DNA of 15,856 nucleotides from Clostridiales bacterium. Lineage in GTDB: Bacteria; Bacillota; Clostridia; Oscillospirales; Oscillospiraceae. The position numbers were made by a program, and so were the translations under genes. The notes below the pieces were generated by a model that had not been told where the DNA came from, did not search any database, and saw only the letters and a list, made by a program, of their open reading frames with translations. Shown here one piece after another: positions 8,292 through 15,061 of this stretch. Location: assembly GCA_012729875.1 (NCBI GenBank), contig JAAYCC010000232.1, forward strand, positions 1 through 15,856. Reading direction: 5' to 3'. How positions within the stretch are numbered: position 1 is the stretch's first letter; every line of letters begins with the position of its first letter.

Positions 8292-10319
8292 TCACTGACT
8301 TACTATCTTATAATATTCCCTCGCCGTCAGAGCGTAGACGATGCCGTAGATCACCGCAAACACCGCAATGGTGCAGACAGTACAGATCACAAACAGAGTT
8401 ACGTTCGTCAGGTTGAGAAGAGCCAGCAGTTTTGTGATGATTTTGAAAGCAAACGCCATATGGAGCACCGCCGTCAGAAGCGGCAGGAAGAAAACCACGA
8501 GTATCTGACTGTGTATGGATTTTCTGATCTCGGGTCGGGATAGACCGACCTTCTGCATTATCTCAAAGCGCTCCTTGTCGTTATAGCCCTCGGTGAGCTG
8601 CTTGTAGTACATAATTAGTATGGTGGCCATTATGAACAGTATGCCCAGGAATATACCCAGGAACAGGAAGCTGCCGTACATGGAGTATATCTCCGAGCTG
8701 TTCTCCGAACGACACTCGCCGTAGAAAGAATAGAAAGTCAGTTCAACGGTCCGTCCGTCCTCTGTTACATAGCTTCCGCTTACTTTTTCGGAGAGCTCTT
8801 TATACATATCCTGGAATATTTCGGACTCCTGTTCATCCGTCCCTTCGATGTCAAGATATATATTTGACTTGATATTGCTGCAATCATCTCCATATGCCTC
8901 TCTTTGCAAATCACAGATCTTGTCGAAGGTCTCCGGGGATACCACGATACCCGTTACATTAAGAATCATAGCGGAGTTTTCTCCCTCGCGGGGGAAGCTC
9001 TCCAGCTTGCCATTGACATGAAGCTCCTGACCGAACAGTGTAAAGCTGTCTCCAAAGTCGAAACCGTCGGAGTGAAGGTATACCTCATTTTCGCCCAGCT
9101 CAAGCTTTTCTCCGGTCCGGCGCTCATATTCGTCCGTGGTCACGAAGTCAAAAATGCCTATTCTTGAAGTGTCGGCCGAGTATGTTTTTTCCCCCGTATA
9201 TTCGTCACCGTTTTTTGAGACGACAAAACTGAGATCCGTCACTACGTCCAGCTGTTCAATCTCAACATTTCTTTCATCAGCAAAAGCCTTGATTTCCTCA
9301 ACAGCCGCATCAACAACACCGTCTCCCGGGTCGTTGTAGGTCATAATGATGTCCGCAGGGTAACGCTTGTTCAAAATGTCCTCCATGCCGACGTTGAGTG
9401 CAACCGTACCGGAAAGCATGACGAGAACCATCGTAGACAGTATGCAGATGTTTGCCAGACCAACGGCGTTCTGCTTCATGCGGTATATCATGCCCGAGAC
9501 GCTGATGAAGTGGCGCGTCTGATAGTAGTAATTTTTATTGTTCTTCAGGGATTTCAGGAGAGTTATACTGCCCGTAGTGAAGAGCATATAGGTGCCGATG
9601 ATGACCAGAATAACAGCCACGAAAAACAGAGTTATAGCCGACAGTGGCGATTTTACGAGTATTGCGATGGCATAGCCGCCGAGCAGGCAGAGCGTGCCTA
9701 TGACCGTGAGCACCCACTTGGTTTTCGGCTCCTTTTCACCCACGTTGCCGCTTTGGAGAAGCTCTATGGGCTTCGCCTTACCGACGGCGATGAGGTTGTG
9801 GATGAAAATGAGCAGGTATATGCAGAAGAACACAGCCGCCGTGACATATAATGCCAAAACACTTACGGAAAAGCCCAGAGGCGTTTCAAAGCGCAAAATT
9901 TTTCCCATTATGAGCATGGAGAGTTTTGAGAACAGTATGCCGCATGCTATACCGCCGGCGATGCTCATAAGCCCCACAAACAGAGTTTCAAAAAGCTGTA
10001 CACGGGCAAGGTGCCTTTTTTCCATGCCGAGGACAATGTATAGTCCCAGCTCTTTTTTACGGCGCTTCATGAGAAAGCTGTTGGTATAGAAAAGAAATAT
10101 CACCGAGAACATTGCAATTATGATAGTCCCCAGAGACAGAAACTCATTTAAGTATCTGCCGCCATAGACCTTACCCATACCCTCATGGTTTGCCAGAAAC
10201 AGGATAATATAGAACATCATTACGACGATGATGCCGGTCAGCATGTAGGGAATATAGAACTTGCGGTTGTTTTTGATGTTCTGAAAGGCAAGCTTTGGAT
10301 ATAAAGAGCCTTTATTCAT
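8292..10319 (-). CDS. BceB-type ABC transporter permease (peptide antibiotic resistance/sensing)
   Basis: This is a 675-residue FtsX-family permease with the architecture of BceB. Ten hydrophobic segments lie near 22-43, 60-80, 108-130, 150-172, 203-222, 226-250, 287-309, 548-570, 605-625 and 640-664. A single large, mostly polar domain (about 310-547) sits between TM7 and TM8; in BceB-like proteins this extracellular domain is the ligand-recognising part. The basic loop KRRKKELGLYIVLGME (85-100) is the typical FtsX coupling region. With the ATPase it should free lipid II-cycle intermediates from bound peptides such as bacitracin or lantibiotics, and signal to the kinase. ATG 10317-10319 overlaps the ATPase stop by 8 bases; a GTG nine bases earlier is possible. 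The exact antibiotic cannot be read from sequence. Confidence 0.9.
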   Translation of the reverse strand: MNKGSLYPKLAFQNIKNNRKFYIPYMLTGIIVVMMFYIILFLANHEGMGKVYGGRYLNEFLSLGTIIIAMFSVIFLFYTNSFLMKRRKKELGLYIVLGMEKRHLARVQLFETLFVGLMSIAGGIACGILFSKLSMLIMGKILRFETPLGFSVSVLALYVTAAVFFCIYLLIFIHNLIAVGKAKPIELLQSGNVGEKEPKTKWVLTVIGTLCLLGGYAIAILVKSPLSAITLFFVAVILVIIGTYMLFTTGSITLLKSLKNNKNYYYQTRHFISVSGMIYRMKQNAVGLANICILSTMVLVMLSGTVALNVGMEDILNKRYPADIIMTYNDPGDGVVDAAVEEIKAFADERNVEIEQLDVVTDLSFVVSKNGDEYTGEKTYSADTSRIGIFDFVTTDEYERRTGEKLELGENEVYLHSDGFDFGDSFTLFGQELHVNGKLESFPREGENSAMILNVTGIVVSPETFDKICDLQREAYGDDCSNIKSNIYLDIEGTDEQESEIFQDMYKELSEKVSGSYVTEDGRTVELTFYSFYGECRSENSSEIYSMYGSFLFLGIFLGILFIMATILIMYYKQLTEGYNDKERFEIMQKVGLSRPEIRKSIHSQILVVFFLPLLTAVLHMAFAFKIITKLLALLNLTNVTLFVICTVCTIAVFAVIYGIVYALTAREYYKIVSQ

Positions 10320-11079
10320 CGCGATCACCGCCCGCCGCCATGGTCGTAAGCGTATCGCTTATGACAGCAAACATCTCTTCCTTGCTGCGCTCGCCGCGAT
10401 ACAGCTGATGGAAGATCTCTCCGTCCCTCAAAAACAGCACGCGCCCGGCCATTGAAGCCGCCTTGACGCTGTGAGTCACCATCAGTATGGTCTGGCCGGT
10501 GGAGTTGATGTCACGGAAGATCTCCAGCAGAGCGTCGGCGCTGTGTGAGTCGAGAGCGCCGGTGGGCTCGTCTGCGAGGACGATGCGCGGCTCGGTTATC
10601 AGCGCGCGGGCTACAGCGGCTCTCTGTTTCTGGCCGCCGGACACCTCATAGGGGAATTTATCCAAAATCTTCGTTATGCCAAGCCTCTCCGTAATAGGTT
10701 GGATACGATTTTCCATCTCGGCCGGCTTTTTTCCCGCCAATACAAGCGGCAGGTAGATGTTGTCCCTCAGAGAGAAGGTATCCAAAAGGTTAAAATCCTG
10801 AAATACAAAGCCCATGTTATCGCGGCGGAAAGCGGCGATCTGCTTTTCCGGGATGGTCAGAAGGCTCCTGTCGTCGAGGAGAACCTCGCCGCCGGTGGGC
10901 TTGTCCAGAGTCGCAAGGATGTTCAGAAGCGTTGTCTTTCCGCTTCCGGATTCGCCCATGATGGCAATGAATTCACCGGATTCAACGGTAAAGTTCACAT
11001 TTGTCAGAGCGTTGACCTTCACGCTGCCGAAGCGGGTTGAATAGGTCTTTTTGAGATTTTTAACAGCTAGCAGAGCCAT
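10312..11079 (-). CDS. BceA-type ABC transporter ATP-binding protein
   Basis: This 255-residue ATPase belongs to the MacB/LolD/BceA branch. It has Walker A GESGSGKT (42-49), Q-loop Q94 in FVFQDFNLLD, signature VSGGQ (146-150), Walker B IVLADEP (166-172) with E171, and H-loop H203. It powers the permease encoded directly downstream, with which it overlaps by 8 bases. The ATG at 11077-11079 is chosen because GGAGG lies seven bases upstream; an in-frame ATG at 11106 would put the binding site inside the gene. A BceR-type operator and a promoter lie upstream, so this pair can be induced separately from the two-component genes. Confidence 0.95.
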   Translation of the reverse strand: MALLAVKNLKKTYSTRFGSVKVNALTNVNFTVESGEFIAIMGESGSGKTTLLNILATLDKPTGGEVLLDDRSLLTIPEKQIAAFRRDNMGFVFQDFNLLDTFSLRDNIYLPLVLAGKKPAEMENRIQPITERLGITKILDKFPYEVSGGQKQRAAVARALITEPRIVLADEPTGALDSHSADALLEIFRDINSTGQTILMVTHSVKAASMAGRVLFLRDGEIFHQLYRGERSKEEMFAVISDTLTTMAAGGDRDE

Positions 11080-11107
11080 AATATTACCTCCAATCAATTC
11101 TGACATA

Positions 11108-11113
11108 ATTGTA
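11108..11113 (-). promoter_or_regulatory. Predicted -10 box of the ABC transporter promoter
   Basis: On the minus strand TACAAT at 11113-11108 is one mismatch from the -10 consensus and lies about 30 bases before the ATPase start codon. No good -35 hexamer stands 16-18 bases upstream, which is what one expects of a promoter that needs an activator. The operator repeat sits about 70 bp upstream of the predicted start point. Confidence 0.5.
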
Positions 11114-11145
11114 TCAGAGGAGAGAAAAGTCCGCCATTTCTTAGG

Positions 11146-11182
11146 CTTACAATCCTCCCCTCTATCTTACATTTTTGTAAGA
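11146..11182 (-). promoter_or_regulatory. BceR-type response-regulator operator with a second half-site
   Basis: Bases 11165-11182 form a perfect inverted repeat, TCTTACA-TTTT-TGTAAGA. This agrees with the published BceR-type binding consensus TnACA-N4-TGTAA. A further CTTACA half-site at 11146-11151 lies exactly 20 bp (two helical turns) nearer the promoter. The location between kinase and ATPase genes is the one used by the known Bce systems, where the phosphorylated regulator activates the transporter promoter. Confidence 0.8.
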
Positions 11183-11195
11183 ATCGTGATATTGG

Positions 11196-12176
11196 TCATT
11201 CAAACGAAGTGTGCGGGCGGGCGAAACCGATCAGCACCCTCGTGCCCACGCCGACCTTAGACTGAATTTGAAAACTGTGTCCAAGCTTTGCAAGGATGCT
11301 TTTGCACAGGAAAAGCCCGATGCCCGTCGACTGCTTGTCGGCCCTGCCGACAGCCCCGGTATAGCCCTTCTCGCAGACACGGGGCAGATCCTCAGCCCGT
11401 ATACCAATGCCGCTGTCCTCAATTACAAGAGTCTCGCCGTCCGCGTATATGCTGATCTTCCCTTTTTGCGTATACTTGAGCGAATTGGAAAAGATCTGTT
11501 CAATGACGAAGGCCAGCCACTTCTCGTCGCTGAGGACCGCAAGCCCTGTCGGTTCAAAGGAAAACTCCAGCTCCTTCATGGAAAACAGCCTCGCGTATTT
11601 CCTCAGGCAGCTGCGGATCAGCCCATCAAGATCCAGCTCTTTGAGAACAAGATCCGAGGACTCGCTGCCCAGCCTGACATACTGCAAAACCATTTCGACA
11701 TACTGCTCGGTCTTGAAAAGCTCCGCCAGCAGGAGCTTTTCCTCCCGGCTTCCCCCGTCCGAGAGGAGCAGGCGCATTGCGGCAATGGGCGTTTTTATCT
11801 GGTGTGCCCAGAGGGTATAGTAGTCCTCCATATCGCGCATTGCGCTGTCCATCTCAGAGCGGGTTCTGAGCTGACGGGAGTACAGCGCGCGCGCAATGGC
11901 CTGATAGTCCGCTTCAATCCGCCCCTGAGGGTCTGGAAGGCCGTCCAGTCCGGTATCCAGACGGCGGAGGATCTCCCTGAGCCTTCTGTGTTTTTCGCAG
12001 TAGCGGAGGTAGCCGAAGGCAAAGCCTATAAGCCCTACGAACAGGCACAACATACAGGCATAGGCAATCGCCTCTACCTCAAGCTCGTAAAGCGAAAACA
12101 CCGCCGCGAATATTGCGGAAAACGCGAGGAAAAGAATAATTATTTTGTAGTGACGCTTGAAGTATGACAAAAGCAT
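11196..12176 (-). CDS. BceS-type intramembrane-sensing histidine kinase
   Basis: This 326-residue kinase has only two N-terminal membrane helices (about 12-29 and 36-56) with a loop of a few residues, so it has no extracellular sensor domain. That is the hallmark of BceS-like kinases, which read the state of their ABC transporter instead. The phosphoacceptor is H125 in the typical WAHQIKTPIAAM motif. The ATPase domain has N231 (FSNSLKYT), D254 in DSGIGI, and STGIGLFLCK (283-292). It should autophosphorylate and pass the phosphate to D55 of the regulator encoded three bases upstream. The ATG at 12174-12176 almost touches the regulator stop. The downstream gap (11080-11195) holds the operator and promoter of the transporter genes. 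Confidence 0.93.
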   Translation of the reverse strand: MLLSYFKRHYKIIILFLAFSAIFAAVFSLYELEVEAIAYACMLCLFVGLIGFAFGYLRYCEKHRRLREILRRLDTGLDGLPDPQGRIEADYQAIARALYSRQLRTRSEMDSAMRDMEDYYTLWAHQIKTPIAAMRLLLSDGGSREEKLLLAELFKTEQYVEMVLQYVRLGSESSDLVLKELDLDGLIRSCLRKYARLFSMKELEFSFEPTGLAVLSDEKWLAFVIEQIFSNSLKYTQKGKISIYADGETLVIEDSGIGIRAEDLPRVCEKGYTGAVGRADKQSTGIGLFLCKSILAKLGHSFQIQSKVGVGTRVLIGFARPHTSFE

Positions 12177-12179
12177 GGC

Positions 12180-12860
12180 TCAGCCCACCATATACCCTAT
12201 GCCTTTTTTGGTCGCAATGAAGTCTGTAAGGCCCAGCGACTCCAATTTCCGGCGCAGGCGTGTTATATTGACGGTAAGGGTGTTCTCGTCCACAAAGCTG
12301 TCGCTCTCCCAGAGTTTTGTTATAATGGTTTCCCGAGAGACGATATGGCCTTTGTTTTCTATTAGGAGCTGCAGTATGCGGAACTCGTTTTTTGTCAGCT
12401 CCGTCTTTTCGTTCTCATAGCTGAGAGTCGCGTCGGAGAGGTTCAGCACCGCGCCGGAGCACTCCAAAAGCCTCGACGGCGCGGGGAAATTATAGGTGCG
12501 GCGCAGAAGCGCCTGGATTTTTGCGGTCAGCACCTCCATGCCGAAGGGCTTTGCAATAAAGTCGTCTCCGCCCATGTTCACCGCCATGACGATGTTCATG
12601 TTGTCCGACGCCGATGAAATGAAAATTATCGGCACTTTTGAGATTTTGCGTATCTCCGAACACCAATAATAGCCGTTGAAGAAGGGAAGGGAGACATCCA
12701 TAAGCACGAGTTGGGGATCGCACTCGGCGAACTCCGCAACGACGTTTTCAAAATTTTGGACGATTGCGGTCCCAAAGCCCCATGCCTCAATCTGCCGGGC
12801 CATCTCCCCTGCGATGACCGCGTCGTCCTCGACTATAAATATTTTATACAGACAGTTCAC
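12180..12860 (-). CDS. BceR-type OmpR-family response regulator (start codon uncertain)
   Basis: This is an OmpR/PhoB-type regulator of 226 residues if read from GTG 12860, or 223 from CTG 12851. With the longer numbering the receiver domain has acidic E11-D12-D13, phosphoacceptor D55 (LMDVSLPFFNG), S82/S83 and K104 in the conserved KPF. The winged-helix DNA-binding domain covers about 128-226 and ends in the usual RRKLE...KKGIGYMV pattern. It should bind the palindrome at 11165-11182 and switch on the ABC transporter. The start is odd. The only in-frame standard codon, GTG, overlaps the GGAGG itself, whereas CTG at 12851-12849 is eight bases from it and gives the typical N-terminus (M)YKIFIVEDD. 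The gene begins 9-18 bases after the radC stop and in the same frame. Confidence 0.92.
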   Translation of the reverse strand: MNCLYKIFIVEDDAVIAGEMARQIEAWGFGTAIVQNFENVVAEFAECDPQLVLMDVSLPFFNGYYWCSEIRKISKVPIIFISSASDNMNIVMAVNMGGDDFIAKPFGMEVLTAKIQALLRRTYNFPAPSRLLECSGAVLNLSDATLSYENEKTELTKNEFRILQLLIENKGHIVSRETIITKLWESDSFVDENTLTVNITRLRRKLESLGLTDFIATKKGIGYMVG

Positions 12861-12869
12861 CTCCAGTCA

Positions 12870-13541
12870 TCACAAAAGACCGCTGTCAGCCATTGAGATA
12901 AAGTCATCTCCCGCTACGATAATATGGTCTATCAGCCTTATTCCTATACGGTTTAAGGTCTCTTTCAGAAGCTTAGTGGTGGCATCGTCCTCGGCCGAGG
13001 GCAGGGCTATACCGCTTGTGTGATTGTGTGAAATTATAATACCGGATGCATTTTTTGCCAGTGCCAGCTCGGCGATCTTGCGAATGCTGATCTCTGTTGT
13101 GTTTGCGGCTCCACGGAAGAGCTCCTTGCAGCATAGCAACCTGTTTGCCGCGTCAAGGCATATCACATATACTACCTCGTCGCGCTCCAGCATATAGCGC
13201 GGGACAAGGTATGTTCCGGCCTTTTCCGAGCTGTCTATGTACTTGTCCGGCCGGGCCTTACTGATGGCACAGCGCCGACTTAGCTCCGGAACAAGCTTTA
13301 TGAGCGTTATGGCCCCGCTGCCTATCCCGGGCACTTTTGCCAGTTCGTCGGCAGGCGCTTCGAATACAGCTTCTAGGCTGTCAAAACGGTTGATAAGCTC
13401 ATGGGCTATAGGGTTTGTGTCCCGGCGCGGAAGAGCATAGAAAAGAAGAAGCTCGAGTACCTTGTAGTCATCAAAGCAGTCAAGCCCCTGTTCCATAAAG
13501 AGTTTTTTAAGTCTGTCCCTGTGCCCCTCATGGATATCCAT
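12870..13541 (-). CDS. radC: RadC family protein (UPF0758, JAMM/MPN domain)
   Basis: This 224-residue protein has the two-part RadC layout. An N-terminal region contains a helix-hairpin-helix (about 66-90, KVPGIGSGAITLIKL). The C-terminal JAMM domain has its metal motif intact: H172 and H174 in SHNHTSG, S182 and D185, that is HxH-x7-S-x2-D. Despite the name, a direct role in radiation repair has not held up, and the biochemical function of the family is not firmly known. ATG 13539-13541 has GAGG nine bases upstream; ten more in-frame codons lie further up but lack such a site and run into the promoter. The response regulator gene follows within 9-18 bases, so radC probably heads the Bce-type operon. 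A promoter lies upstream at 13576-13604. Confidence 0.95.
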   Translation of the reverse strand: MDIHEGHRDRLKKLFMEQGLDCFDDYKVLELLLFYALPRRDTNPIAHELINRFDSLEAVFEAPADELAKVPGIGSGAITLIKLVPELSRRCAISKARPDKYIDSSEKAGTYLVPRYMLERDEVVYVICLDAANRLLCCKELFRGAANTTEISIRKIAELALAKNASGIIISHNHTSGIALPSAEDDATTKLLKETLNRIGIRLIDHIIVAGDDFISMADSGLL

Positions 13542-13575
13542 CGCAGTGAACCTCGATTCAGAAAATGTCAAAATA

Positions 13576-13604
13576 AGTATATCATGATTTCTTAATTGCG
13601 TAAA
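13576..13604 (-). promoter_or_regulatory. Predicted sigma-A promoter of radC
   Basis: On the minus strand TTTACG (13604-13599) and TATACT (13581-13576) are separated by 17 bases. These match the -35 and -10 consensus at four and five of six positions. The start point would fall close to 13570, about 30 bases before the radC start codon. It may also transcribe the two-component genes that follow radC. Confidence 0.6.
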
Positions 13605-13624
13605 TCACTTTTTCGTGCTAATAT
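13596..13624 (+). promoter_or_regulatory. Predicted sigma-A promoter of the ftsW/rodA-type gene
   Basis: TTGCGT (13596-13601) and TAATAT (13619-13624) are 17 bases apart, each matching four of six consensus positions, in a very AT-rich stretch. Its -35 shares three bases with the -35 of the divergent radC promoter. The evidence is modest. Confidence 0.45.
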
Positions 13625-13662
13625 AAATAAATAAGATTCTATATAAAATGTGGAGAATTGGC

Positions 13663-14814
13663 GTGAAAAAAGCTCTTCCGACAATCAAAAATTTCTGCAA
13701 GAGGGCTGACATGGTGCTCTTGAGTCTTTGCCTTACCGCTTCGATTTTCGGTATTACCATGATAGCCAGCGCTACCTCGTCTTTATTAAACGCCCCGCGC
13801 TATCTCTTTGTCCAGATAATAGGTCTTTTGATAGGCCTTGTACTTTTTGTTCTGTTCACTGTCATAGACATCGACATACTTGCAGAACGCTGGGGCGCCA
13901 TCATCGTGTTCGAGGTGATACTAGCCCTTCTTCTGCTGACCCCTCTCGGCTACGCTGACAATACAGGTAACCGGGCATGGTTGCGCTTCGGCCTTTTCGG
14001 CATACAGCCCTCCGAGGTTATCAAGGCTGCGTTCATAGTCGTGATGGCGAAACACATAACCTACCTGAAGGAATTTAAAAGCCTCAACTCAGTAATGTCT
14101 GTGGCTCAGCTTGTCCTGCACTGCATGTTCATAGTCGGCCTGCTCGTCATCATCTCAAAGGACATGGGCAGCGCATTGGTCTTTCTCTTCATTTTTTTCG
14201 TAATGCTCTTTGTCGGAGGACTCAGAATATACTGGTTTCTTATAGGCATAACGGGCATCGCCGCCGTTTTCCCCCTCTTCTGGACACATGTACTTACAGA
14301 AAGATACCGTCAACGCATACTCTCTCCCTACGACAGCTCAATAGACCCTTCGGGCTTTGATATACGCTGGCAGGCAAACCAGAGTAAAATTGCCCTGGCC
14401 AGCGGTCAGCTTAAGGGCATGGGTTACGGTAACGGCAACATCTCTCAGTCCGTTGACGCTCTCCCCGCAAAGCAGACCGACTTCATTTTTTCCGTCATAG
14501 GAGAGGAACTGGGAATGATCGGCTGTTCAATTGTGATCCTGCTGCTTCTGGCAATCATAATACGCTGCATCTATGTAGGGGCAAAGTCCCGCAATACCAT
14601 GAGTATGTTGGTTTGCTTCGGCGTTGCCGCTTGGCTCATATTCCAGACTATTGAGAATATCTGTATGTGCATAGGCATAGCCCCCGTAATCGGCATTACG
14701 CTGCCGTTCTTCAGCTACGGCGGCTCGTCAATATTCTCGCTTTTCGCAGCCATGGGGCTTGTCTCCGGCGTAAAATACAGACCAAAACCCGAGAGGTTCC
14801 GGGTGTTCAGATAG
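13663..14814 (+). CDS. SEDS-family peptidoglycan glycosyltransferase (FtsW/RodA/SpoVE)
   Basis: This polytopic membrane protein of 383 residues is full length for the SEDS family, which polymerises lipid II into glycan strands together with a class B penicillin-binding protein. Family motifs are GIQPSE (113-118), SKDMGSALVF (165-174), the QTDFIFSVIGEELG stretch (271-284) with D273 as the likely catalytic Asp, and PFFSYGGSS (348-356). About ten hydrophobic segments are visible. GTG 13663 is preferred as the start because GGAG precedes it at the right distance; an in-frame ATG at 13648 has no ribosome binding site. Whether it acts in elongation, division or sporulation cannot be decided here, because no partner penicillin-binding protein or mre/min gene is nearby. 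A terminator follows directly. Confidence 0.92.
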   Translation: MKKALPTIKNFCKRADMVLLSLCLTASIFGITMIASATSSLLNAPRYLFVQIIGLLIGLVLFVLFTVIDIDILAERWGAIIVFEVILALLLLTPLGYADNTGNRAWLRFGLFGIQPSEVIKAAFIVVMAKHITYLKEFKSLNSVMSVAQLVLHCMFIVGLLVIISKDMGSALVFLFIFFVMLFVGGLRIYWFLIGITGIAAVFPLFWTHVLTERYRQRILSPYDSSIDPSGFDIRWQANQSKIALASGQLKGMGYGNGNISQSVDALPAKQTDFIFSVIGEELGMIGCSIVILLLLAIIIRCIYVGAKSRNTMSMLVCFGVAAWLIFQTIENICMCIGIAPVIGITLPFFSYGGSSIFSLFAAMGLVSGVKYRPKPERFRVFR

Positions 14815-14816
14815 AA

Positions 14817-14999
14817 TTGAGCAAAGAGATATCCGTCAGAGAGGGATATCTCTTTTTGTCTCTTTTCGCATTCATTTTCAGCCTTGGCGGAGTGATCATA
14901 AAGCTGATACCATAGAAGGGCTTATCCATAAACTCGGCGCGAAACGGAATAGCGCTCATAATAACCCTTATCTATTTGAGGGCGGCCGCTCCGCAATAA
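14817..14999 (+). pseudogene. Remnant of an EamA/DMT-type transporter, interrupted by TAG
   Basis: A frame beginning at TTG 14817 reads SKEISVREGYLFLSL, then SLGGVIIKLIP, then TAG (14913-14915), then KGLSINSARNGIALIITLIY before it ends at TAA 14997-14999. This pattern resembles the first two membrane helices of EamA/DMT transporters, which often read FSLGG..IKLIPW.. followed by ..ING.R..IA. TAG stands where Trp (TGG) is usual. No later part of such a transporter (normally about 290 residues) follows. The likeness is from memory of the family, not a search. A short functional peptide of 32 residues is an alternative, but there is no ribosome binding site and a terminator hairpin lies over its first codons. 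Confidence 0.55.
14823..14865 (+). terminator. Rho-independent terminator behind the ftsW/rodA-type gene
   Basis: A perfect 12-bp stem (AAAGAGATATCC at 14823-14834 with GGATATCTCTTT at 14844-14855) encloses a 9-base loop and is followed by a T-rich run. It starts eight bases after the stop codon of the SEDS gene. The stem is AT-rich, so strength is uncertain, but its perfection and place support termination. Confidence 0.75.
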
Positions 15000-15007
15000 A
15001 AACCGTA

Positions 15008-15025
15008 CATTTTTCACATTTTTCA
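15008..15025 (+). repeat. Tandem 9-bp direct repeat upstream of the superoxide dismutase gene
   Basis: CATTTTTCA occurs twice in direct succession (15008-15016 and 15017-15025). The second half of the first copy overlaps the proposed -35 box of the following gene. It may be a replication slippage duplication or a regulator site; nothing in the sequence decides between these. Confidence 0.6.
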
Positions 15026-15041
15026 CCTCCATGCATACTAT
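15013..15041 (+). promoter_or_regulatory. Possible promoter of the superoxide dismutase gene
   Basis: TTCACA (15013-15018, five of six consensus matches) and TACTAT (15036-15041, four of six) are 17 bases apart. A predicted start near 15048 would leave a very short leader before the start codon at 15062. No PerR- or Fur-like box was seen nearby. Confidence 0.4.
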
Positions 15042-15061
15042 AAAAGCAGGAGGTGATTTAT

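Noticed and set aside
11211..12167. Plus-strand open frame (318 codons) covering the histidine kinase gene
   Set aside because: It is a mirror frame of a kinase with all its motifs, and shows no domain of its own.
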